The translations under genes and the position numbers were made by a program. The notes below the pieces were generated by a model, which was not told the DNA's origin, did no database searches, and was given only the letters and a program-made list of their open reading frames with translations. Positions 11,036 to 20,365 of a stretch of DNA of 64,000 nt are shown in pieces; the first letter of the stretch is position 1; every line of letters begins with the position of its first letter. Source of the stretch: Roseiarcus sp963741405 (GTDB taxonomy: Bacteria > Pseudomonadota > Alphaproteobacteria > Rhizobiales > Beijerinckiaceae); NCBI GenBank assembly GCA_963741405.1, contig CAVUHX010000048.1, forward strand, positions 45,676-109,675, written 5' to 3'.

Positions 11036-12355
11036 ATGCGCATTGTCATGATCGGCGCCGGCTACGTCGGACTGGTTTCCGGGACATGTCTGGCGGATTT
11101 CGGCCACGAAGTGGTTTGCGTGGAACTCGACGAAATGAAGGTGGCCGAGCTCAAACAAGGACGCGTCCCAATCTACGAGCCGGGCCTTAGCGAACTTGTG
11201 CTGGCCAATCAGGACGCCGGCCGCCTTTCCTTCACCACCAAGTTGAGGGACGCAGCGCTCGGAGCGCAGGCCATCTTCATCGCCGTCGGCACACCGTCCC
11301 TGGCCGAGGTCGGCTCGGCTGATATGCACTACGTTTACGACGCTGCGCACGCCATCGCCGAGGTGATCAAGGATTTCACCGTAATCGTCGTCAAGTCAAC
11401 CGTTCCCGTCGGCGCCGGCGACGAGGTCGAGCGCATCATCTCCGATCGAATGTCACGCGATCTCTTCGCCGTCGTGTCCAATCCGGAATTCCTGCGCGAG
11501 GGCGCGGCTATCGAGGATTTCAAGGCGCCTGACCGGGTCGTCATCGGGGTGGAGAACGATCGAGCGCGCAATATCATGCACACGATTTATGAGCCGATCG
11601 AGCGCGGCGCCGGCCCAATCGTATATACATCGCGCCGGAGCGCGGAGATGATCAAATACGCCGCAAACGTGTTTCTGGCAATGAAAGTAACATTCATCAA
11701 TGAAATCGCAGACCTCTGCGAGCGCGTCGACGCGGACGTCCTGGACGTGTCGCGCGGCATAGGCCTCGACGATCGTATCGGCGCGAAGTTTCTCAACCCT
11801 GGGCCCGGCTTCGGCGGTTCGTGCTTTCCCAAGGACACGCTGGCGTTGACCAAACTCGCCACCGAGGCCAAGGCGCCAATCCGGCTGGTAGAGACGCTCG
11901 TCGATGTCAATGAAAAGCGCAAGGTGGCGATGGCGCGGAAAATCGAGGCCGCCTGCGGGGGGTCCGTGGCTGGAAAGCGAATCGCGGTGCTTGGCCTCAC
12001 TTACAAGCCCAAAACCGATGACATGCGAGATGCTCCGAGCCTCGTGATCGTGCCGGAACTCCAAGCGGCGGGGGCGCGGATCGTCGCTTACGATCCGGAG
12101 GGGGTTCGCTCGGCGCGGTCGCTGCTGCCCGGCGTCAATTTCGCCGACAGCGCGTATGCCTGCCTCACGGGAGCGGAGGCGGCGGTCATCATCACCGAAT
12201 GGGACGAATTCCGAGCGCTGGACCTGGCGCGCGTCAAGGCTGCGTTAGCGAAGCCTGTGGTCGTGGATCTTCGGAACATCTACTCGATCAAAACGATGAA
12301 GGCGATGGGCTTTCACTACATTTGCGTGGGCCGGGGCCTTGGCGGAAAGGGCTGA
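11036..12355 (+). CDS. ugd: UDP-glucose 6-dehydrogenase
   Basis: This enzyme makes UDP-glucuronate from UDP-glucose with two NAD+. The 439-residue protein starts MRIVMIGAGYVGLVSG, a Rossmann fold. The central domain includes SRRSAEMIKYAANVFLAMKV and the catalytic Cys in PGPGFGGSCFPKD. The C-terminal NAD-binding half includes GLTYKPKTDDMRDAPS. The ATG at 11036 has AGGGGAT upstream; an in-frame ATG at 10994 is less likely. It leads a cluster with a glycosyltransferase and a mannose-1-phosphate guanylyltransferase, pointing to exopolysaccharide or capsule precursor supply. Confidence 0.95.
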   Translation: MRIVMIGAGYVGLVSGTCLADFGHEVVCVELDEMKVAELKQGRVPIYEPGLSELVLANQDAGRLSFTTKLRDAALGAQAIFIAVGTPSLAEVGSADMHYVYDAAHAIAEVIKDFTVIVVKSTVPVGAGDEVERIISDRMSRDLFAVVSNPEFLREGAAIEDFKAPDRVVIGVENDRARNIMHTIYEPIERGAGPIVYTSRRSAEMIKYAANVFLAMKVTFINEIADLCERVDADVLDVSRGIGLDDRIGAKFLNPGPGFGGSCFPKDTLALTKLATEAKAPIRLVETLVDVNEKRKVAMARKIEAACGGSVAGKRIAVLGLTYKPKTDDMRDAPSLVIVPELQAAGARIVAYDPEGVRSARSLLPGVNFADSAYACLTGAEAAVIITEWDEFRALDLARVKAALAKPVVVDLRNIYSIKTMKAMGFHYICVGRGLGGKG

Positions 12356-12468
12356 GAGCGTGAGCAGGAGGCCCTGGATAGACGGATTGATTGGCGTGGC
12401 CTCCCGGATGCTCGGTGCGCCCAATCCGGGCCTTCGGCATCGCTCCGGGTTCTAGGCAAAGAAGCGCG

Positions 12469-13680
12469 ATGCCCCAGCAAGCGCGATCCTGCGTGATCAT
12501 TGTCGAAAATCTACCGGTTCCCTTTGATCGAAGGGTCTGGCAGGAAGCGCAGGCCCTGACGCGCGCGGGATGGCTGGTTTCGGTGATCTGCCCGTCGAGC
12601 GCATCCTATCCGGCGTCGTTCGAAATTATTGACGGCGTCGCCATCTATCGACATTCCCTCCCGCCCGAGGGCCGCGGTGCACTTGCTTACCTTCGCGAAT
12701 ATTCTGCTGCTCTGTTTCATGAATTCCGGCTGCTGATCAAGGTCTATCGTGAGCGCGGATTCTCCGTTATTCAAGCCTGCAATCCACCTGACTTGATCTT
12801 TTTGGTTGCAGCGCCTTTTAAAATTCTTGGTAAGCGCTTCATATTCGACCAGCATGACGTTGGTCCTGAGCTGTTTTTCGTCAAATACGAAAACAAGGGC
12901 TTTCTCTACCGCGCGCTGGTGTTCTTCGAGCGATGCTCGTACGCTATGGCGGACTTCGTCATCACCGCCAACGCAACGTTCAGGGACCTTGCCGTCAGCC
13001 GCGGTCGCGTCGATCCGTCGCGGGTGCAGGTGGTTTATGGGGTGCCCGATCGCAGACGCATTCACAGGGTTCAAGAAGAACCCGGACTGCGTGGCGGCCG
13101 TCGATTCATTGTTGGCTACGTCGGAATCATCAATGAACAGGACGGCGTCGATCATTTTGTGCGAGCGGCGGCTCAACTTGTTCGCAAGGGCTTTTGCGAC
13201 TTTCGGGCAGTGGTGGTCGGAGATGGCCCGGCGCTCGAAGGGGTTCGCGAGCTTGCGAACTCACTCAATCTGAATGACTTCATCGTCTTCACCGGGTATC
13301 TGAGCGGCCAAGCTCTGCTCGCTCATCTGAGCACTTTCGACATTGGCGTGATTCCCGACCCTTATAACGAAGCCAATGACGTGATGAGCATGAACAAAGT
13401 GTTCGAGTATTGCGCGCTCGCAATTCCGACTGCCAGCTACCCGCTGAAAGAAACGAAACGGCTGTTAGGCGATGCCGGGGTCTATGCGCCGACACTCGAT
13501 CCGGCGGGGCTCGCCGACGCCTGTCTAAGCCTGATGCAGGACGATTCGCTGCGGGGCCGCTGCGCCAAGGAGGCCGCAAGACTTGCTGCGGAGATGTTCG
13601 TTTGGGACCACGAGGCCGACAAGTACGTCCATGCGTACGAGCGCACACTGGCGATGATGAACGGAAGCCCGAGGAGCTAG
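12469..13680 (+). CDS. GT4-family glycosyltransferase
   Basis: The 403-residue cytoplasmic GT-B enzyme has an N-terminal domain starting CVIIVENLPVPFDRRVWQEA, typical of exopolysaccharide GT4 enzymes. The C-terminal donor-binding domain carries VGYVGIINEQDGVDHFVRAA, VVVGDGPALEG and the E-x7-E-like NKVFEYCALAIPT motif. The start at ATG 12469 fits the family; an in-frame ATG 78 bp upstream would add a non-homologous leader. Its place between ugd and manC suggests it adds a sugar during surface polysaccharide assembly, but donor and acceptor are unknown. Confidence 0.9.
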   Translation: MPQQARSCVIIVENLPVPFDRRVWQEAQALTRAGWLVSVICPSSASYPASFEIIDGVAIYRHSLPPEGRGALAYLREYSAALFHEFRLLIKVYRERGFSVIQACNPPDLIFLVAAPFKILGKRFIFDQHDVGPELFFVKYENKGFLYRALVFFERCSYAMADFVITANATFRDLAVSRGRVDPSRVQVVYGVPDRRRIHRVQEEPGLRGGRRFIVGYVGIINEQDGVDHFVRAAAQLVRKGFCDFRAVVVGDGPALEGVRELANSLNLNDFIVFTGYLSGQALLAHLSTFDIGVIPDPYNEANDVMSMNKVFEYCALAIPTASYPLKETKRLLGDAGVYAPTLDPAGLADACLSLMQDDSLRGRCAKEAARLAAEMFVWDHEADKYVHAYERTLAMMNGSPRS

Positions 13681-13769
13681 TGGTCGAGCGCCAGGGTTGC
13701 TTGAGCTGCGGGCTTCGCGCAGAACGTCGGTCGACGGATCGGCGATTTTTTTGCGCTTTGGAGAGTTAG

Positions 13770-15185
13770 ATGAGCAAGATCCAGCCGGTGATCATGTGCG
13801 GGGGCTCGGGGACCCGCGTCTGGCCGGAGTCGCGCGAGAGCCTGCCCAAGCAGTTCATTCCGCTGATCGGCGACAGGTCGACCTTCCAGTCGGTGGTCTC
13901 CCTGGTCGGCGACCGGTCGATCTTCGAGCCGCCGGCGGTGATCACCAATTTCGACTATCGTTTTCGGGTCGCCGAGCAGTTGAAGGAGATCGGCGCCGAG
14001 GCGACCATCCTGCTCGAGCCGGAGCGGCGCGACAGCGCCGCGGCGGTCGGGGCGGCGGCGGCCTGGGCGGCGGGGCGGGATCCCTCGACGGTAGTGGCGG
14101 TGCTGGCCGCCGACCATGTGTTCAAGGACGGTGCGAAATTCGCCGGGCTGTGCGCCCGGGCCGGGGCGGCGGCGGAAGCCGGCGAGATCGTCACCTTCGG
14201 GGTGACCCCCGACCATCCGGCGACCGGCTACGGCTACATCCATCCCGGGGAGGCGCTGGCGGTCGATCCGCAGGTGCGGCGCATCGAGCGCTTCGTCGAG
14301 AAGCCGAACGAGGCCAAGGCGAAGGGTTTCATTGCAGAGGGATATTTGTGGAACTCGGGCAATTTCGTGTTCCGCGCCGATGTGATGCTGGAGGAGCTCG
14401 AGCGGTTCGAGCCGGAGATCGCGGCGGCGGCGCGCGAGGGGGTCGCCCGGGCGAACACCGATCTCGGATTCGTCGTACTGGACCGAGAGTTTTTCGTGCG
14501 GGCGCCGAAGATGTCGATCGACTTTGCGGTCATGGAGCGGACCCACCGGGCGGCGGTCCTGGCGGCCGACGTCGGCTGGTCGGACGTCGGCCAATGGTCG
14601 ACGGTGTGGCGGCTGAGCCCGCAGGACGAGCGGGGCAACAGCCTGCGCGGCCGGGCGGTGGCGATCAACTCCTCGAACGTGCTGGTGCGGTCGGAGGAGC
14701 AGCTGGCCGCGGTGATCGGGCTCGACAACGTGGTGGTGATCGTCACGAGCGACGCGGTGCTGGTCGCCGACCAAAGGCACAGCGACAAGGTCAAGGAGTT
14801 GGTCGAGCGGCTGAAGGCGGAACGCCATCCGGAGGCGACCCAGCACCGGCGGATGTACCGGCCGTGGGGTTATTACCAGAGCATCGATAGGGGCGGTCGC
14901 TACCAGGTCAAGCGCATCGTGGTGAGGCCGGGCGGGCGCCTGTCGCTGCAGAAGCACTATCACCGCGCCGAACACTGGGTCGTGGTGAGTGGGGCGGCCG
15001 AGGTGACGCTCAATGGCGCCGTTCAGCTCGTGCACGAGAACGAATCGATCTACCTGCCGATCGGCTGCGACCACCGTCTCATCAATCCCGGCAAGATCGA
15101 CCTCGAACTGATCGAGGTGCAGACCGGCAGCTATCTCGGCGAGGACGATATCGTCCGCATCGAAGACGCTTATAATCGGGTGTGA
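13770..15185 (+). CDS. manC: Mannose-1-phosphate guanylyltransferase / mannose-6-phosphate isomerase
   Basis: The 471-residue protein is bifunctional. The N-terminal nucleotidyltransferase carries PVIMCGGSGTRVWPESR and LPKQF, making GDP-mannose from GTP and mannose-1-phosphate. After about residue 360 comes a cupin-type isomerase domain with RPWGYYQSID, VVRPGGRLSLQKHYHRAEHW and CDHRLINPG. GGAGAG precedes the ATG. It completes the ugd-GT4-manC cluster. AlgA/XanB/CpsB are alternative names for the same family. Confidence 0.95.
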   Translation: MSKIQPVIMCGGSGTRVWPESRESLPKQFIPLIGDRSTFQSVVSLVGDRSIFEPPAVITNFDYRFRVAEQLKEIGAEATILLEPERRDSAAAVGAAAAWAAGRDPSTVVAVLAADHVFKDGAKFAGLCARAGAAAEAGEIVTFGVTPDHPATGYGYIHPGEALAVDPQVRRIERFVEKPNEAKAKGFIAEGYLWNSGNFVFRADVMLEELERFEPEIAAAAREGVARANTDLGFVVLDREFFVRAPKMSIDFAVMERTHRAAVLAADVGWSDVGQWSTVWRLSPQDERGNSLRGRAVAINSSNVLVRSEEQLAAVIGLDNVVVIVTSDAVLVADQRHSDKVKELVERLKAERHPEATQHRRMYRPWGYYQSIDRGGRYQVKRIVVRPGGRLSLQKHYHRAEHWVVVSGAAEVTLNGAVQLVHENESIYLPIGCDHRLINPGKIDLELIEVQTGSYLGEDDIVRIEDAYNRV

Positions 15186-15207
15186 ACCAGGGCCGCTGAT
15201 CCGGCTC

Positions 15208-15816
15208 TCATGACGCGACGGCGGCGGTTCGACCCCGATCGCGCCTCTGGCCTCCGGGCGCGCCGCTTGCCGCTTCCGTCAGGGCCGCCACCAGATAGGA
15301 CGCAAAGGACCTCAAGACGTCGACCTGGAACGCCAGGACTTCGCGCCGCCACAGGACGATCTCCGCCTTGTCGAAGATCGTGCGGGTCGCCATGCCGACG
15401 GGAAAAGCAGACAGCCGCAGGTCGAGCGGGCAGCCGGCGCTTAACGCGCGACCCGCGACGCCGCCGCGGATCTCGAACCCGACCTGGCGATGCGAGACGT
15501 CGACGAGACTGTGGGGCGTCTCGCTCAGCGCCGCTTCGATCTCGGCGGCCACGACCTCCGGGTCGACCCCCTCGGCGATCAGCAGCCATTCATCCGGGCC
15601 AAGCCAAATGGCGGCTCGACCGTCGCCGACCGCCGCCAGTCCAAGCGCCCGCGGCAGCTCGGCGTTGAAGGCTCTCGAGCATGCGCCGCGAGCCTGTTCG
15701 GCGCCACGAAAGATGAAACGCGACGCCGGCGGCATATCGGCGAGCGAAAATCGCGGCTCGGACCTCGGCAAGACGTCGTCGAGGGGGAGGCGCGGAGCGA
15801 ACCAGGGATCAGGCAT
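15208..15816 (-). CDS. soxG: Sarcosine oxidase gamma subunit
   Basis: The 202-residue protein is the last gene of soxBDAG. The small gamma subunit packs against the folate-binding half of the alpha subunit. It shows GWLGPDEWLL-like (IWLGPDEWLLIAE), SLVDVSHRQVGFEIRG and CPLDLRLSAFPVG motifs typical of SoxG. ATG 15816 overlaps the end of soxA by 8 bp, arguing for coupled translation. The Gly/Arg-rich tail after residue 185 is unusual but harmless. Confidence 0.93.
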   Translation of the reverse strand: MPDPWFAPRLPLDDVLPRSEPRFSLADMPPASRFIFRGAEQARGACSRAFNAELPRALGLAAVGDGRAAIWLGPDEWLLIAEGVDPEVVAAEIEAALSETPHSLVDVSHRQVGFEIRGGVAGRALSAGCPLDLRLSAFPVGMATRTIFDKAEIVLWRREVLAFQVDVLRSFASYLVAALTEAASGAPGGQRRDRGRTAAVAS

Positions 15817-18814
15817 TGAGGCGCGCTCCATCCGCGTCGTAAAACACCGGCGTCGTGACCGTCGCTGCAACCGCGCCGTCGGGCATGGCGGCGAAAAGCC
15901 TCTTCCCCATCCGCGAGCGCCCGCCGGCGATGAGCGCCAATGCGATCGAGCGCCCCAGTGCTGGGCTGCGATAGGAAGACGTGACATGCCCGAGCGCTGC
16001 CGAGCCGACGGCGGGCGCTTCGCTCGCCGTTATCTGCGCCCCTTCCTCAAGGACAACGTTCGGGACCTGGGTGAGGAGGCCGACGAGCTGCTTGCGATCG
16101 TCCCTGACCATGTCCGGCCGGCTCAGCGATCGCTTGCCGACGAAATCCTTCTTCGACTTGCCGATCGCCCACTCGAGGCCCAGGTCGGGCAGCGTCACCG
16201 TGCCATCGGTATCCTGCCCGACAATCACGTATCCCTTTTCGGCCCGCATCACGTGCATGGCCTCCGTGCCATAGGCACAGCCTCCGCGCTTCTCGACTTC
16301 GCGCCACACGGCCTTCCATACGTCGCGGCCGCTGGCCGAACCTATGTTGATCTCGTAGCCGAGCTCCCCGGTGAAGCTCACCCGCATCAGACGCGCCGGA
16401 ACGCCGCAGACGCGCGCGTCGCGCACGGTCATATGCGGGAAGGAGTCGTTGGCGAGATCCACGCCTTCGACAAATGGGGCGATCGTCGCGCGCGCCTCCG
16501 GCCCCTGTACGGCGATCACGGCCCATTGCTCGGTCGTGGAGGTGAGCCAGACCTTGAGGTCCGTGAACTCCGTCTGGAGATAATCCTCCATGTGGGCGAG
16601 CACGCGCGGCGCGCCGCCGGTGGTCGTGGTGACATGGAAGCGGTCGGTCGCAAGCCTTGCAATGACGCCGTCGTCCATCAGAAAGCCGGCCTCGTTGAGC
16701 ATGAGCCCATAGCGGCAGCGTCCGGGCTCGAGCTTCCGAAAGGCATTGGCGTACATGAGCTCGAGAAAAATGGCCGCGTCCGGGCCGACCACCTCGATCT
16801 TGCCGAGAGTCGAGGCGTCGAACAGCCCGACCGAGGCCCGGGTCGTCTTGCATTCGCGCGCGACCGCGTCCCGCATGCCTTCTCCGGAGCGCGGGTAATA
16901 CCAGGCGCGCTTCCAAGGACCGACATCTTCGAACGCGGCTCCCGCCTCCTGGGCCCAATCGGAGATCGGAGTGCGGCGGACCGGATCGAACTGATCGCCG
17001 CGCGAGGGTCCTGCGAAGGCGCCGAACGTCACGGGCGTGTAAGGCGGCCGGAAAGTCGTGAGCCCCACTTCGGGGATCTGCTTCTGTTGCGCGGCGGCGG
17101 CGACAGCGAGCGCGTTCATATTGGAAAGCTTACCCTGGTCGGTCGCCATGCCGGTCGTCGTGTACCGCTTGACGTGCTCGATCGACCGCATCCCTTCCTG
17201 CACCGCAAGCTCGATGTCCTTGACGCAGACGTCGTTCTGATAGTCGACAAACGCCTTCACGCGGCGATCGCCAAGGACGTGCAGCGGCGCGCCGAGCGTC
17301 CCGCCCGTGGCCGCTGGCGCGCCTTCGACGATTGGGATCCGCGGTTCGAGGGCGACGAAGCCCGCCGCCGCGGCCGCTGCACGGCCGGCTCCGTCGCCCT
17401 CCGCGAGAGCCTCAGCAACACCGAATACGGCGTTGCAGGCTCCGGCTGACCGCTCGCGCTGAACCGACGCTCCGGGCCGGAACAGCTCCAGGTTCCTGTC
17501 GAATGCCAGTTTCCCGCGCGACTGCGAAAAGAGATGGACCGAAGGCGTCCAGCCACCCGACATCAGGAGAGCGTCGCAGGAGAAGGTCCGCATGCCGAAG
17601 GGATATGCAGCCAGGCGGACGGCCCTTACGCTTCGGCGCCCCCTAAGCTCGTGAATCGCGGCTTTGCTGGCGACCCGCAAACCCGCGGCGCGCGCCGCCT
17701 CCGGCAGCGGTCCGACGGCGGTGTCGCGCAGATCCGCGACCAGTTCGACCTTCACCCCCGCCTCTTGCAGGTCGAGCGCCGCGCGATAGGCGCTGTCGTG
17801 TGCAGTGACAACGACGACGCGCTCACCGACCTTCACGCCGTACTGGTTCAAATAGCGGCGGGCCGCGTCGGCGAGCATAACGCCCGGACGATCATTGTCG
17901 GCGAAGACAAGCGGACGCTCGACGGCGCCCGTGGCTAGCACGACTTCACGCGCCCGCATCTGCCACAGCCGCTCGCGCGGAAGATCGGAATCGGCGATCA
18001 GGTCGGCTTCGGCGAGTTGTTCGCTGAGCCCGACGAAATTCTGCGCGAAATAGCCGAAGGCCTGCGTTCGCGGCATGAACCGTACGTTCGGCGCGGCGTT
18101 TAGCGCGGCGATGGCGTCGGCGAGCCACTCCCGTGCGCCCTTCCCGTCGATGTGGGCGTGCGTCTCGGCGAGCAGAGAACCGCCCGGCCCCGAATTGTCG
18201 TCGCAGATGACGACGTCCGCCCCGCTTGCGCCCGCGGCAAGAGCCGCAGCAAGACCCGCCGGGCCGGCGCCGACGATCAGAACGTCGCAATGATCGAAAT
18301 AGCGAACATACCGGTCCGGGTCGGGCTCCGTTGGCGGAGTCCCCAGACCCGCAGCTCGACGGACGATCGGCTCGTAGATCGCCTTCCAGGCCCAGTTCGT
18401 GCCGAGGATATCCGGGCCCATGAATGTCTTGTAGTAGAATCCCGCGCCGTAGAGTGGTGCGAGGACGTCGTTGATTTCGCCAACGTCGAAGCGGAGCGAG
18501 GGCCAGCGATTCTGGCTCGTCGCGACGAGGCCATCGTAGAGCTCGACCTGGGTCGCGCGCAGATTCGGGGTGAAGCGGCCGGGGCCACGCGTCACGCCAA
18601 CCAGCGCATTCGGCTCCTCCGCCCCGGCCGAGACGAGTCCGCGCGGGCGGTGATACTTATAGGAACGCCCGACGAGCCGCACACCGTTGGCAAGCAAGGC
18701 CGAGGCGAGCGTATCGCCCATATAGCCGCCGTAAGCGACGCCGTCGAAAGTGAAGGAGAGGGGTTGCGCCCGGTCGAGCGATGCGCCGCCGCTGACGCGG
18801 AAGGCCTGAGTCAT
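15809..18814 (-). CDS. soxA: Sarcosine oxidase alpha subunit
   Basis: The 1001-residue protein is the large subunit of heterotetrameric sarcosine oxidase, which demethylates sarcosine to glycine, with the methyl group going to tetrahydrofolate or formaldehyde. The N-terminal part is a ferredoxin-like Fer2_3 domain (SFTFDGVAYGGYMGDTLASA). The FAD/NAD-binding region starts at DVLIVGAGPAGLAAALAAG (about residue 175) and includes LATGAVERPLVFADNDRPG. The C-terminal 400 residues form a GcvT aminomethyltransferase domain (GLFDASTLGKIEVVGPDA, GYVIVGQDTDGT). The start ATG 18814 overlaps the soxD stop (ATGA). Length is standard. Confidence 0.97.
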   Translation of the reverse strand: MTQAFRVSGGASLDRAQPLSFTFDGVAYGGYMGDTLASALLANGVRLVGRSYKYHRPRGLVSAGAEEPNALVGVTRGPGRFTPNLRATQVELYDGLVATSQNRWPSLRFDVGEINDVLAPLYGAGFYYKTFMGPDILGTNWAWKAIYEPIVRRAAGLGTPPTEPDPDRYVRYFDHCDVLIVGAGPAGLAAALAAGASGADVVICDDNSGPGGSLLAETHAHIDGKGAREWLADAIAALNAAPNVRFMPRTQAFGYFAQNFVGLSEQLAEADLIADSDLPRERLWQMRAREVVLATGAVERPLVFADNDRPGVMLADAARRYLNQYGVKVGERVVVVTAHDSAYRAALDLQEAGVKVELVADLRDTAVGPLPEAARAAGLRVASKAAIHELRGRRSVRAVRLAAYPFGMRTFSCDALLMSGGWTPSVHLFSQSRGKLAFDRNLELFRPGASVQRERSAGACNAVFGVAEALAEGDGAGRAAAAAAGFVALEPRIPIVEGAPAATGGTLGAPLHVLGDRRVKAFVDYQNDVCVKDIELAVQEGMRSIEHVKRYTTTGMATDQGKLSNMNALAVAAAAQQKQIPEVGLTTFRPPYTPVTFGAFAGPSRGDQFDPVRRTPISDWAQEAGAAFEDVGPWKRAWYYPRSGEGMRDAVARECKTTRASVGLFDASTLGKIEVVGPDAAIFLELMYANAFRKLEPGRCRYGLMLNEAGFLMDDGVIARLATDRFHVTTTTGGAPRVLAHMEDYLQTEFTDLKVWLTSTTEQWAVIAVQGPEARATIAPFVEGVDLANDSFPHMTVRDARVCGVPARLMRVSFTGELGYEINIGSASGRDVWKAVWREVEKRGGCAYGTEAMHVMRAEKGYVIVGQDTDGTVTLPDLGLEWAIGKSKKDFVGKRSLSRPDMVRDDRKQLVGLLTQVPNVVLEEGAQITASEAPAVGSAALGHVTSSYRSPALGRSIALALIAGGRSRMGKRLFAAMPDGAVAATVTTPVFYDADGARLNA

Positions 18815-19107
18815 GACCGGTCCTCGCCGCCCAGGACCGGCCTCGGTTCGCCGGCCTTGTACGTCGCGACGATTCTGTCGCTTACGGTGTCGCGAAGACA
18901 GTTGAAGAATCGCCCACAACCCGACGCATGGCGCCAGCGCTCGGCCAGCATGCCCTTGTGATTGGAGCGGAAGTAAAGGTACCCGGCCCAGTCCCCGTCG
19001 CTGACCGCGCCCGGGTCGACCGGTCGCGCGACATGCGCCTCACCGCCGTAGCGGAACTCGAGTTCCGGCCTTTCCATGCTGCAATAGGGACAGGGGATAA
19101 GCAGCAT
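18811..19107 (-). CDS. soxD: Sarcosine oxidase delta subunit
   Basis: The 98-residue zinc-binding subunit begins MLLIPCPYCSMERPELEF (CxxC). It continues through GDWAGYLYFRSNHKGMLAERW and CGRFFNCLRDT, whose His and Cys residues complete the metal site. The start lies 7 bp after soxB ends and the stop overlaps soxA, so the order is soxB-D-A-G as in other bacteria. The zinc-ribbon fold is structural rather than catalytic. Confidence 0.95.
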   Translation of the reverse strand: MLLIPCPYCSMERPELEFRYGGEAHVARPVDPGAVSDGDWAGYLYFRSNHKGMLAERWRHASGCGRFFNCLRDTVSDRIVATYKAGEPRPVLGGEDRS

Positions 19108-19114
19108 GCAGGCC

Positions 19115-20365
19115 TCAGTGGGCGACGGCCGCCGCGGCAGCCTCGTCGATAAGGCGCCCGGTGCGGAAACGGTCGAGCGAGAACGGCGCCGCAAGCCGAT
19201 GGGGCTCGCCGCGCGCCACCGTATGGGCGAAGACATGGCCCGAGCCAGGCGTGGCCTTGAAGCCGCCGGTACCCCAGCCGCAATTGACAAACAGCCCGGG
19301 AACGGACGTGACGCCTATGATCGGCGATCGGTCGGGCGTCACGTCGACGATGCCGCCCCAGTTGCGCAGCATACGCAGCCGCCGCACGGCGGGAAAGAGC
19401 TCGCAGATCGCCTCCAGCGTACGGTTGGCAATGTGCAGGCCTCCCGTCTGCGAGTAGGAAATGTAGGAGTCGGTGCCGGCGCCGATGACCATTTCGCCCT
19501 TGTCGGATTGTGACATGTAGGCGTGGATCGCGTTCGACATCACGACGCAGGGCATCATCGGCTTGACCGGCTCGGAAACGAGCGCCTGGAGCGGATAGCT
19601 CTCGAGCGGCATGCGCACGCCAGCCATGTCCATGACAACCGAAGTGTGACCGGCGGCCACGACGCCAACCTTTTTGGTCGCGATGCTTCCGCGTGTCGTC
19701 TCGACGCCGGTGACTGCGCCCGATGCGTCGCGCCGGATCCCGGTCACCTCACAGTTCTGGATGATATCGACGCCGCGAGCGGAGGCCGCGCGCGCGTAGC
19801 CCCAGGCGACCGCGTCGTGGCGCGCCGTGCCGCCGCGTCTCTGCAGGGCTGCGCCGACGATCGGATAGCGGATCTCGCGAGAGATATTGAGAATTGGACA
19901 GAAAGCCCTGGCCTCCTCCGGGGTCAGCCATTCGTTGTCGACGCCCGCGAGGCGATTGGCGTGGACATGGCGTTTGCTGATCTGCACATCATGCGCGTTG
20001 TGCGCCAACATCATGACGCCGCGCGCCGAGTACATCACGTTGTAATTGAGCTCGCGCGAAAGCCCCTCCCACAGCTTCACCGCGTGCTCATAGAGCGCAG
20101 CCGATTCCTCCCAGAGATAGTTCGAGCGAATGATCGTCGTATTGCGGCCGGTATTGCCTCCGCCCAGCCAACCCTTTTCGAGCACGGCGACATTGCTGAG
20201 CCCGTGTTCCTTGGAAAGGTAATAACTGGTCGCGAGCCCGTGGCCGCCTGCTCCGACGATCACAGCGTCATAGGAAGCTTTCGGCTCTGGACTGCGCCAC
20301 TGTTCGGGCCAGCTTTCATTGCCCGACAGGGCCTGCCGCGCCAGATTGAAAAAGGAAAACCGCAC
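19115..20365 (-). CDS. soxB: Sarcosine oxidase beta subunit
   Basis: The 416-residue protein is the flavin subunit where sarcosine is oxidised; in the family it carries covalent FMN and FAD. It shows DAVIVGAGGHGLATSYYLSK (Rossmann), LGGGNTGRNTTIIRSNYLW and the C-terminal GGIVDVTPDRSPIIG and GWGTGGFKATPGSG. I start it at GTG 20365 (protein RFSFFNLARQAL) because GAAGGA precedes it and family members begin there. The frame is open another 140 codons upstream without homology. First gene of soxBDAG. Confidence 0.95.
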   Translation of the reverse strand: MRFSFFNLARQALSGNESWPEQWRSPEPKASYDAVIVGAGGHGLATSYYLSKEHGLSNVAVLEKGWLGGGNTGRNTTIIRSNYLWEESAALYEHAVKLWEGLSRELNYNVMYSARGVMMLAHNAHDVQISKRHVHANRLAGVDNEWLTPEEARAFCPILNISREIRYPIVGAALQRRGGTARHDAVAWGYARAASARGVDIIQNCEVTGIRRDASGAVTGVETTRGSIATKKVGVVAAGHTSVVMDMAGVRMPLESYPLQALVSEPVKPMMPCVVMSNAIHAYMSQSDKGEMVIGAGTDSYISYSQTGGLHIANRTLEAICELFPAVRRLRMLRNWGGIVDVTPDRSPIIGVTSVPGLFVNCGWGTGGFKATPGSGHVFAHTVARGEPHRLAAPFSLDRFRTGRLIDEAAAAAVAH